From: Isoptericola jiangsuensis
GTDB lineage: Bacteria > Actinomycetota > Actinomycetes > Actinomycetales > Cellulomonadaceae
Assembly (NCBI RefSeq): GCF_002563715.1
Contig: NZ_PDJJ01000001.1
Coordinates: 3,038,001 to 3,102,000 of the forward strand
Direction of reading: 5' to 3'
Length of the DNA stretch: 64,000 bases
Shown here piece after piece: positions 35,944 through 44,303 of the stretch (position 1 is the stretch's first letter; the number at the start of each line of letters is the position of its first letter). The position numbers and the translations under genes are program-made. The notes below the pieces were generated by a model. It worked only from the letters and a program-made list of their open reading frames with translations. It had not been told where the DNA came from and did not search any database.

Positions 35944-36914
35944 ACGTGGACCCCCTGCCTGCGGAGGTCGTGCGCACGCTCCGCGTCCATGGCGGACCGC
36001 TGGTCGGCCCGCACCGTCGCGTCGAACCGGTCGACGAGCCGCTGGGTGCTCTGCGTCATGCGTGCCCACACGTCGTCGGGGTAGGCGTCGCGCCGCTTCA
36101 CGTGGTGGTGCAGGACGGCGAGGGTGTCGCGCAGCGCCTTCGGCTCGTAGCGGGCCAGCGCGTCGTCCTCGCGGAGCAGGTCCAGGACGCCGTCGTAGGC
36201 GGTGACGAAGCCGAGCTGGCGGGCGTCGCCGATGGCGGTGAGCGAGTTCGCGACCTGCCGCCGGTAGACGTAGCCGGGGGCGTCCACGACGGCGTAGCGG
36301 CGGGTCCCGAGCAGGAGCCGCCAGGCCCACTCGCGGTCCTCCGCGGTGGGGAGGTCCTCGTCGAACACGGCGAGACCCTCGTCGACGACGCGGCGGGACA
36401 GGAACCGCGAGGACACCTGCACGTAGTTGACCATCGTGGAGCGGTTCGTGGGCAGGATGCCGGTGCGGGGGTCGAGGGCGACGTGGCGGCGGACCTCGGG
36501 GGCGCGGACGCGCTTGCGGTTCTCGCCGTAGGCCTGCACCTGGTCGCACACGAGGAAGTCGACGTCGAGCGTCCCGGCCGCGGCGACCATGCGGGCGAGG
36601 TGCCCGGGGTAGAACCAGTCGTCGGGGTCGAGGAACGTCACCCAGCGGCCGCGGGACTCCCGCACGCCGCGGTTGCGCGCGGCGGACACGCCGCGAGGGG
36701 TGCGGTGGTGGACCCAGCGCAGCCCGGGCAGGCGCGTGGAGGCCTCCTCGAGCACCTCCTGGGTGTCGTCGGTGGAGCCGTCGTCGACCACGACGACCTC
36801 GAGGTCGACCGGGTCGATCCCCTGCCGGCCGAGGCTGCCGAGGGCGTCGGGCAGGTGCCCGCCGGCGTCCCGCGCGGGGACGACGACGGACACCTGGGGT
36901 CGTGCGTGCGTCAT
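35940..36914 (-). CDS. Family 2 glycosyltransferase (cassette 1)
   Basis: This 324-residue GT-A enzyme has VSVVVPARDAGGHLPDAL, LEVVVVDDGSTDDT, GVSAARNRGVRES and the metal site WVTFLDPDDWFYP. The C-terminal half, with LDPRTGILPTNRSTM, AEDREWAWRLLLGTRRYAVVD and HHHVKRRDAYP, is shared with the GT2 at 52068-53096. Both are followed, with the same 4-nt ATGA overlap, by a polysialyltransferase-family gene, so the pair is a repeated unit. It could add a linker sugar between nonulosonic acids or prime the chain. It starts 12 nt after the nonulosonate fusion stop. Confidence 0.82.
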   Translation of the reverse strand: MTHARPQVSVVVPARDAGGHLPDALGSLGRQGIDPVDLEVVVVDDGSTDDTQEVLEEASTRLPGLRWVHHRTPRGVSAARNRGVRESRGRWVTFLDPDDWFYPGHLARMVAAAGTLDVDFLVCDQVQAYGENRKRVRAPEVRRHVALDPRTGILPTNRSTMVNYVQVSSRFLSRRVVDEGLAVFDEDLPTAEDREWAWRLLLGTRRYAVVDAPGYVYRRQVANSLTAIGDARQLGFVTAYDGVLDLLREDDALARYEPKALRDTLAVLHHHVKRRDAYPDDVWARMTQSTQRLVDRFDATVRADQRSAMDAERAHDLRRQGVHV

Positions 36915-36926
36915 CGGGCGTCCGGG

Positions 36927-39032
36927 TCAGCCGACGCGGCGCAGGCGCGACATGGGGGCGAGCTCGCCCGGCATGACCTTCTTGACGCCGTCGCCGAGCG
37001 CGTCCTGGAGGATGCGGATGTCGCGCACGAGGTTGCTCAGGCCCTTGGGCTCGAGGGAGGCGGCGTGGTCGGAGCCCCACATGGCGCGGTCGAGGGTGAT
37101 GTGCCGCTCGACGGCGACGGCGCCGAGCGCGACGGCGGCCAGGGAGATCTGCAGGCCGGTCTCGTGGCCGGAGTACCCGACGGGGACGCCGTAGCGCTCG
37201 GCCAGGGTCTCGATCGTGCGCAGGTTCGCCTCCTCGGGGGGCAGCGGGTAGGTGGAGGTGGCGTGCAGCAGCACGAGCCGGTCCGTGCCGAGGATCTCGA
37301 CGGCCTCGTCGATCTGCTCCACCGTCGACATGCCGGTGGACAGGATGAGCGGCTTGCCGGTGTCGGCGAGCGCGCGGAGCAGGTCGTGGTCCGTCACGGA
37401 GGCGGACGCGATCTTGTGCGTGGGGACCCCGAACTCCTCGAGGAACGCCACCGAGGGGACGTCCCACGGGGAGGCGAACCACTGGACGCCCTGCGCCTTG
37501 GCGTACTGGTCGATCTCGGAGTACTGCTCGTGCTCGAACTCGACCCGGTACTTGTACTCCAGGTACGTCATCTCGCCCCAGGGGGTCTGGCGGATCTTGT
37601 CCCGCTGGTCCTTCGGGGTGCTGATCTCCGGGGTCCGCTTCTGGAACTTCACGGCCTGGCAGCCCGCGGCGACGGCGACGTCGATCAGCTGCTTCGCGAT
37701 CTCGACGTCACCGTTGTGGTTGATGCCGATCTCTCCGATGACGTAGACGGGCTCGCCGGCGCCGACGACGTGCTCGCCGATCTGCACCGGGCTCGGGGCG
37801 GTCGGGGTGGCGGTCATGGCGGGTTCCTTCCGATGGGTGGTGGTGATGCGGTCGCAGACCTCGCGGACGGCACCGTGGCCGCCGCGGGCTGACGTGACGA
37901 CCCGCGCGGCGGCGAGGACGTCGGGGTGGGCGTCGGCGACGGCCACGGGCCAGCCGACGACGCGCAGGGCGGGCAGGTCGTTGACGTCGTTGCCGACGTA
38001 GGCGACGCGGGCCGGGTCGATCCGGCGCACGGCGAGCCAGTCGCGCAGGGCGCGGGCCTTGTCGTCGACGCCCTGGAGGACGTCGACGCCGAGCTTGCGG
38101 GCGCGGGCGGTGACGACGGGGTTGCGCTCCTTGGACAGGACGAGCATCGGCAGGCCGGCGTCGCGCAGACGGGCGACGCCGAGGCCGTCGCCGCGGTGGA
38201 CGCGCACGCTCTCCGTGCCGTCCTGGTCGACGTACACGGCGTCGTCGGTGTGGACGCCGTCGAAGTCGGTGACGAGCGCGTCCACGTCGAGCGGCTCGGC
38301 GGCCGCGGGCTCGTGCGCCGGGGCCGGCGGTGCGGCGCTCGGGGTGCCGCCCGGCTGGTCCAGCAGGGTGCGGGCGAGCCACAGGTCGCGCGGCTCGTCG
38401 ATCTCGACGGCCCACTCGGGGGCCACGGGCCGCAGCCCGACGGACCCGAAGAACCGGGAGCCGTGCTCGCGCAGCCCGGCGGTGCGCATGGCGTAGAACG
38501 CGCCGGTCTCGCGGAAGTGCGGGGCGCGGTCCTGGCGGCGGGGCCGGTGGTCGGTCGTGTGCCCGACGGGCACGGGGCCGTCGGCGTCGAGCCGCCACTG
38601 GAAGTCGTGGGTGGGGGCGACGGCCACGACGACGTCGTGGGTGCCGTCGAGCACCTGCCGCACGGCGTCGTCCAGGTCGCCGGGGTCGACGAACGGGCTG
38701 GTGGCCTGGAGCAGCACGGTGACGGCGGGGTCCGCGGCGCCGGACCCGGCCGCGAGGACGTCGAGGGCGTGCAGCACCGCGGACTCGGAGCTCGCGGCGG
38801 CGCCGGCGAGGTCCGCGGGCCGTCGCACGACCCGGGCACCGTGCCGCTCGGCCTCGGCCGCGATCTCCGCGTGGTCGGTCGACACGACGACGTCGGTCAC
38901 CGAGGGTGCGGCGAGCGCGGAGCGGACGGCACGGGCCACGAGGGAGCCGCCGCCGACCTGCTGGAGGTTCTTCAGCGGCACGCCGACGGACCCTCCACGG
39001 GCCGGCACCACGACGAGCACGGATTCGTTCAT
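36927..39032 (-). CDS. neuA-neuB: Trifunctional CMP-nonulosonate synthetase / HAD phosphatase / nonulosonate synthase in one frame
   Basis: One uninterrupted frame of 701 residues. Residues 1-235 are a NeuA-type cytidylyltransferase (VVVPARGGSVGVPLKN, LLQATSPFVDP, APHFRETGAFYAM). Residues 250-400 are a KdsC-like HAD phosphatase (VTDFDGVHTDD, VLSKERN, YVGNDVNDLPAL). Residues 406-701 are a NeuB-type TIM-barrel synthase (IGEIGINHNGD, KFQKRTPE, ILSTGMSTVEQ, VGYSGHETG, ITLDRAMWGSDHAASLEP) without the usual antifreeze-like SAF domain. Residue 406 is a Met with GGAAGG 8 nt upstream, so a separate synthase could also be made. No stop separates the parts. The HAD domain suggests a 9-phosphate intermediate, as in Kdn synthesis from mannose-6-P. 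ATG 39032 follows TAGTCT at 7 nt. Confidence 0.85.
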   Translation of the reverse strand: MNESVLVVVPARGGSVGVPLKNLQQVGGGSLVARAVRSALAAPSVTDVVVSTDHAEIAAEAERHGARVVRRPADLAGAAASSESAVLHALDVLAAGSGAADPAVTVLLQATSPFVDPGDLDDAVRQVLDGTHDVVVAVAPTHDFQWRLDADGPVPVGHTTDHRPRRQDRAPHFRETGAFYAMRTAGLREHGSRFFGSVGLRPVAPEWAVEIDEPRDLWLARTLLDQPGGTPSAAPPAPAHEPAAAEPLDVDALVTDFDGVHTDDAVYVDQDGTESVRVHRGDGLGVARLRDAGLPMLVLSKERNPVVTARARKLGVDVLQGVDDKARALRDWLAVRRIDPARVAYVGNDVNDLPALRVVGWPVAVADAHPDVLAAARVVTSARGGHGAVREVCDRITTTHRKEPAMTATPTAPSPVQIGEHVVGAGEPVYVIGEIGINHNGDVEIAKQLIDVAVAAGCQAVKFQKRTPEISTPKDQRDKIRQTPWGEMTYLEYKYRVEFEHEQYSEIDQYAKAQGVQWFASPWDVPSVAFLEEFGVPTHKIASASVTDHDLLRALADTGKPLILSTGMSTVEQIDEAVEILGTDRLVLLHATSTYPLPPEEANLRTIETLAERYGVPVGYSGHETGLQISLAAVALGAVAVERHITLDRAMWGSDHAASLEPKGLSNLVRDIRILQDALGDGVKKVMPGELAPMSRLRRVG
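37815..37831 (-). promoter_or_regulatory. Internal ribosome site and ATG for the synthase domain
   Basis: GGAAGG (37831-37826) lies 8 nt before an in-frame ATG at 37817, exactly where the synthase homology begins. It would allow a free 296-residue NeuB-like protein in addition to the fusion. Confidence 0.55.
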
Positions 39033-39228
39033 GGCGGCGAGACTAGGAGGCCTGTGCGGCGAGATCGGCCACTTCTCGATAACTGTCACCGAACATTGCG
39101 TGGACCGTCGATGAACATTTGTCGACCTCGCCATCGAACAGCAGAATCCGGCCACGCGGACGTCATTTGCGCAAAGGTCCGTGCATTAACGTCTCGACCG
39201 AGCCGATCCCTATCCGCAAGGAGCCACC
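39033..39228. promoter_or_regulatory. AT-rich divergent promoter region
   Basis: This 196-bp gap is visibly poorer in GC than its surroundings (GATAACTGTCACCG, GAACATTTGTCG, CATTTGCGCAAAGG, GCATTAACG). TAGTCT at 39045-39040 serves the nonulosonate gene. For the plus-strand gene the ribosome site AAGGAG is clear but the promoter is not. Repeated GAACATT (39098-39123 area) may be a regulator site. Confidence 0.4.
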
Positions 39229-40110
39229 ATGACCACAGCGACCGCCCGCAGCACCGCGTGCGCCGTCGCGGTCCACCTGTCCGCCCACCGGGCGAGCGGG
39301 GCGACGGTCCACCGCTGGTGCGAGACGCACCCCGGCCCGCTCGCGGGGGCGGGGGTCGCCGTGCGCACGTCCGACGCCGCCCTGCGCGAGGCCGTGCCCG
39401 GGCTGGAGTGGCGGTCGGACCGGGGCCGCCGGCGCCTGCACGCCCACCTCACGCCCGGGTCGGCCACCCTCGTCTCGACCGCCGCCGTGCTCGGCCCCGC
39501 CTACCGGCACACGGGCGGGCACCTCCACCCCGACGCCCGCGCCGGCGTCGCGGCGCTCGCCGCCGCCCTGCACGACGTGCCGTGGCGGGTCCACCTGACC
39601 GTCGGCGACCACGCGAGCACGGTGGTGCAGGCCTGGGTGGACGCCGTCCGTGCCGGGCACCGCGTGCCGTTCGACGACTTCGCGGCCACGCTGGACGAGC
39701 CGTCGTGGGTCCCGCTCGTGCACCGCCTCGTCAGGACGGTCGGGGCCGACCGCGTCGTCGTGCACGACGCCACCCGCGCCCGCCCCGACGACCAGGCCGC
39801 CGTGGCCGCCGTCGCGCGGGACGTCCTCGGCGCCCTGCTCGGCGCGCTCGACGCGACCGCGCCCGTCCACGACCTCGAGGTGCCGCCCGACCCGGCGCGC
39901 TGGTCCGCACGGCAGGTGGACGTCGCGCTCGCGATGCTGCCGCACCTGCGGTCCTGGGAGGACCGTGGCGCGATGCGCCGCTTCGTCGACGACGAGGTCG
40001 ACGTCGGCGGCGGCCCGGCGTGGCCCGTCCCGCCCGCCCTCGCGGACCGCCTCGCGGCCTGCGACGCCGCCGACCTGACCCGCCTCACCGAGCTCGTGGA
40101 GGTCCGATGA
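39229..40110 (+). CDS. Degenerate sulfotransferase-like protein lacking the PAPS loop
   Basis: The 293-residue protein aligns along its length with the next gene: the HRWCETHPGPLAGAGVAVRT segment matches QAWCRDHAADLARGGVAART, DHASTVVQAWVDAVRAGH matches the 3'-phosphate region, and both end in LVEVR. The PAPS loop, SQKTGTT in the neighbour, is here AHRASGAT, which loses the Lys and the Thr pair. It is therefore probably not an active sulfotransferase; it could be a regulatory partner forming a heterodimer with the next gene product, or a decaying copy. AAGGAG precedes ATG 39229, and its stop overlaps the next start (ATGA), so translation is kept. Confidence 0.6.
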   Translation: MTTATARSTACAVAVHLSAHRASGATVHRWCETHPGPLAGAGVAVRTSDAALREAVPGLEWRSDRGRRRLHAHLTPGSATLVSTAAVLGPAYRHTGGHLHPDARAGVAALAAALHDVPWRVHLTVGDHASTVVQAWVDAVRAGHRVPFDDFAATLDEPSWVPLVHRLVRTVGADRVVVHDATRARPDDQAAVAAVARDVLGALLGALDATAPVHDLEVPPDPARWSARQVDVALAMLPHLRSWEDRGAMRRFVDDEVDVGGGPAWPVPPALADRLAACDAADLTRLTELVEVR

Positions 40111-41066
40111 GCCCCCTGCCCACCCCGCGCCGGCTGGCCGGCCGCACCGCCCGCGCGCTCGGCCTGCGCCGGCCCGACCGCCGGGAGCGGCGGGTCGTGC
40201 TGCACCTGGGATCGCAGAAGACCGGTACGACCGCCGTGCAGGCGTGGTGCCGCGACCACGCCGCCGACCTGGCCCGCGGCGGGGTCGCCGCGCGCACCCG
40301 GCAGCCCGACATCCGCGAGGCGCTCGGCGGGTGGTACGAGACGTCGCGCGACGGCGCGGACGATCTCCTGGCGGCCTACCTCGCGGCGCCGTGGCGCGAC
40401 CGGCAGGTGCGGGGCGTCCTGTACTCGTGCGAGTCGAACGTCGGGGCCGCGTTCCGCGACGACTCCCGGGACCTCTACCCGCGGCTCGGCCCCAACCTCG
40501 AGGCGATCGAGCGCGCCACCGCGGGCAGCTCGCGGCACGTGCAGTTCACGGTGCGCAGCTACGGCCCGTTCCTGGAGTCCGCCTACCAGCAGCAGCTCAA
40601 GCACGGCCACCCCTCGTCGTTCGACGCGCTCGCCGACCGGGTCGCCCCGACGCTGTCCTGGCGGCCGGTCGTGACCCGGCTGGTCGAGGTGTTCGGCGCC
40701 GAGAACGTCACCGTCTACGACTACGACCGGGCGCGCGAGGCCGACGTCCCGCTGGTGCGCCAGGTCCTGCTCGACGCGCTGCACCGGCTCGGCGCGGGCG
40801 ACCTCGACGTCGTCGTCGACGACGGTCACCGCCCCAACACGCGGTACACGCAGCGGATGGCGGACCTCAGCCTCGCCACCCTTCCCCTGCTGGAGGGCCG
40901 CGAGGAGCGCGAGGCCCTGCACCGGTTCTCCGTGGCGACCCTCGGCCGCCGGCCCGCCCCCGACGACGCGCCGGCCCGGTTCCTGGCCGACGACGCCGCC
41001 GCGGGGCTGGCGGACCGCTACGCGGCCGACGTCGCGTGGCTATCCCGGCTGGTGGAGGTCAGGTGA
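40107..41066 (+). CDS. Sulfotransferase-like protein 2
   Basis: The 319-residue protein has a basic N-terminus and then VVLHLGSQKTGTTAVQAW, the PAPS 5'-phosphate loop. HVQFTVRSYGPFLESAYQQQ supplies the Arg and Ser expected near the 3'-phosphate, and ENVTVYDYDRAREADVPLV is the following core strand and loop. It is translated with its degenerate paralogue just upstream. Its last 49 nt overlap the end of the convergent sulfotransferase-like gene. A glycan acceptor is likely from context, but none can be named. Confidence 0.7.
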   Translation: MSPLPTPRRLAGRTARALGLRRPDRRERRVVLHLGSQKTGTTAVQAWCRDHAADLARGGVAARTRQPDIREALGGWYETSRDGADDLLAAYLAAPWRDRQVRGVLYSCESNVGAAFRDDSRDLYPRLGPNLEAIERATAGSSRHVQFTVRSYGPFLESAYQQQLKHGHPSSFDALADRVAPTLSWRPVVTRLVEVFGAENVTVYDYDRAREADVPLVRQVLLDALHRLGAGDLDVVVDDGHRPNTRYTQRMADLSLATLPLLEGREEREALHRFSVATLGRRPAPDDAPARFLADDAAAGLADRYAADVAWLSRLVEVR

Positions 41067-41791
41067 GCCCCGTAGCCGAACACCTCGGTGAGCAGCCGCT
41101 CGCGGGCCGCGACCCGCTCCCACGCGTCGGCGGGGACGGCGAACCCGGCGTCCGCGTCCAGGCGGGAGCTCGTGTTGAGGCGGGCCTGCGCGGCCAGGGC
41201 CGCGAGGGCCGCGTCCCGGGACGGCCGCCACGCCAGGTCGTCGCGCCGCACCAGCGCGGCGAGGTCCTGCGTCATCGACTCGTTGCGCAGCACCACGTCG
41301 ACGACGGAGAGCTCCCGGTAGCCGGCGACGAGCTCCTCGGACGACCCGACGCGGCGCAGCCAGCGCAGCGCGCGCGGCACCGTCAGCCGGGCCACGCGGA
41401 ACGACAGCAGCCCGGTGTGCGGCGCCACCCCGGTGCGGGCGTACGAGCGCGGGTTGAGCGCGTCGGCCGAGGCCGGGTCCAGCACGACGTCGAGCCAGCG
41501 GTCGAACCCGGCGGCCGTCCCGTCGTACAGGTGGCCCAGCCCCGCGTCACGCATCGTGCCGCTGAGCCCTCCCTTACCCTGACACCCGTAGGAGTACAGC
41601 GACAGGTACGAGTCGAGCGGGTCACGGACGGAGACGACGTGGAGACGACCTGCAGGGGGACGGTCCTCGACCTCGACGTGCTTGCGGAACGACACCTCGT
41701 CGTCGTCGAGGAAGTCGCGCAGGAACTGCGACACGTACGTGGAACCGGACTTCTCGACGTCGAGGTAGGCGAGAGAATGAAAGGCGTGCAC
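41018..41791 (-). CDS. Sulfotransferase-like protein 3
   Basis: This 257-residue protein is shorter and belongs to a different subgroup from the others. LAYLDVEKSGSTYVSQFLRD is the PAPS loop and LHVVSVRDPLDSYLSLYSYG is the classic 3'-phosphate site with Arg, Asp and Ser. GTG 41791 has GGAG 5 nt upstream and is preferred over a TTG 15 nt further out. The gene diverges from manA across an 82-bp region that contains a 24-bp palindrome. Its end overlaps the end of sulfotransferase-like gene 2 by 49 nt on the opposite strand. Confidence 0.7.
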   Translation of the reverse strand: MHAFHSLAYLDVEKSGSTYVSQFLRDFLDDDEVSFRKHVEVEDRPPAGRLHVVSVRDPLDSYLSLYSYGCQGKGGLSGTMRDAGLGHLYDGTAAGFDRWLDVVLDPASADALNPRSYARTGVAPHTGLLSFRVARLTVPRALRWLRRVGSSEELVAGYRELSVVDVVLRNESMTQDLAALVRRDDLAWRPSRDAALAALAAQARLNTSSRLDADAGFAVPADAWERVAARERLLTEVFGYGAHLTSTSRDSHATSAA

Positions 41792-41815
41792 AGGTGCTCC
41801 GAACAATCACGGTGG

Positions 41816-41839
41816 ACGACGCTCGAATTCGATCGTCGT
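41816..41839. promoter_or_regulatory. 24-bp imperfect palindrome between divergent genes
   Basis: ACGACG, TCGAATTCGA and CGTCGT form a palindrome with one mismatched pair, midway between the sulfotransferase-like gene 3 start and manA. It has the size and position of a dimeric repressor operator. Confidence 0.4.
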
Positions 41840-41873
41840 GGCGAATCACGCCAGCATCGGGAAGGTCGATGAC

Positions 41874-43109
41874 ATGACGATGAACTCTCACCGAACGTCG
41901 GATGTCGGAACGGTGGCGCTCGCCCACCTGGACAACACCGTGCAGCGTTACGACTGGGGCGGTCTCGAGGCCATCCAGGACCTCGTCGGCCTGCCGTCGG
42001 ACGGCAGCCCGGCGGCGGAGCTCTGGCTCGGCGCGCACCCGTCCGCCCCCTCGCGCCTCGCCGGCGGGACCTCGCTGGCGGACGTCGTCGCCGCCGACCC
42101 GGACGCCGTGCTCGGCCGCCGGGTCGCGGACCGGTTCGGTCCCCGCCTGCCCTACCTGCTCAAGGTCCTGGCGGCCCGCCGCGCGCTGTCCCTCCAGGTG
42201 CACCCGCGTCCCCACGCCGCCCGCGCCGGGTTCCAGCGGGAGAACCGCGCCGGGCTGTCGCTCGACGCGGCCGACCGGTCGTTCCACGACGAGCAGCACA
42301 AGCCGGAGATGCTCGTCGCGCTGACCCCGTTCGAGGGCCTTGCCGGGTTCCGCAGCCCGCGCGCCGTGCTCACCCTGCTCGACGGGCTCGACGGCAAGCT
42401 GGTCGAGCAGGTCCGCGAGGCCCTGGGACGCGCCCGGTCCGCCGTCGGCCTGCGAGCCGCCCTGGAGGTGCTCGTCGCGGCCCGCGGCTCCGCCTGGTGC
42501 GCCGCCGACGTCGAGGCGACCGTGGCCGGGGTCCGCGCCCGTGCCGGGGCGTCGCCCTCGCAGCGCGCCGACGCGACCGTGCTCCAGCTCGCCGAGCAGC
42601 ACCCCGGCGACCCGGGCGCCCTCGTGTCGCTCCTGCTCAACCGGGTCTCCCTCGAACCGGGCGAGGCGATGTTCGTCCCCGCCGGGGAGGTCCACGCCTA
42701 CCTGTCGGGGCTCGGCGTGGAGATCATGGCGTCGTCGGACAACGTCCTGCGCGCCGGGCTGACCACCAAGCACGTCGACGCCGACGCCCTGGTGGAGTGC
42801 GCCGCGTTCGCGCCCCGCCCGCCGGTCCGGCCGGACGCCGAGGTCGTCGGGACGCACAGCCTCGTGACGACCTACCGTGCGCCCGTGGAGGAGTTCGCGC
42901 TCACCACGTTCGACCTCGACCCGGCCGAGCCCGCGGCGCTCGCGCCCGACGGCCCGCGCATCGTGCTCGCGCTCGACGGTGCGGCGCAGGTGCGGACCGA
43001 GGCGGGGTCGATCGACCTGGCGCGCGGCGAGTCCTGCCTGGTGCCGCACGCCGCCGGCGCGACCACCGTCGCCGGCGACGGGCACCTCGTGTGCGCGTGG
43101 GTGCCGTGA
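41874..43109 (+). CDS. manA: Mannose-6-phosphate isomerase, type I
   Basis: The 411-residue zinc enzyme interconverts fructose-6-P and mannose-6-P. The metal and active-site regions are ALSLQVHPRPHAAR (Gln and His ligands), DEQHKPEMLVAL (Glu) and AGEVHAYLSGLGVEIM (His), followed by SSDNVLRAGLTTKHVD. ATG 41874 has GGGAAGG 8 nt upstream. It ends 42 nt from the convergent glf stop. In many actinobacteria manA sits beside manB; here it lies 10 kb away inside the glycopolymer genes, so its mannose-6-P may feed GDP-mannose or, as I propose, Kdn-9-P synthesis. Confidence 0.92.
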   Translation: MTMNSHRTSDVGTVALAHLDNTVQRYDWGGLEAIQDLVGLPSDGSPAAELWLGAHPSAPSRLAGGTSLADVVAADPDAVLGRRVADRFGPRLPYLLKVLAARRALSLQVHPRPHAARAGFQRENRAGLSLDAADRSFHDEQHKPEMLVALTPFEGLAGFRSPRAVLTLLDGLDGKLVEQVREALGRARSAVGLRAALEVLVAARGSAWCAADVEATVAGVRARAGASPSQRADATVLQLAEQHPGDPGALVSLLLNRVSLEPGEAMFVPAGEVHAYLSGLGVEIMASSDNVLRAGLTTKHVDADALVECAAFAPRPPVRPDAEVVGTHSLVTTYRAPVEEFALTTFDLDPAEPAALAPDGPRIVLALDGAAQVRTEAGSIDLARGESCLVPHAAGATTVAGDGHLVCAWVP

Positions 43110-43151
43110 CCCCGGCGGGACGCCCGCACGGACGGCCCGCCAGGACCGGCG

Positions 43152-44303
<1,152 letters not shown>

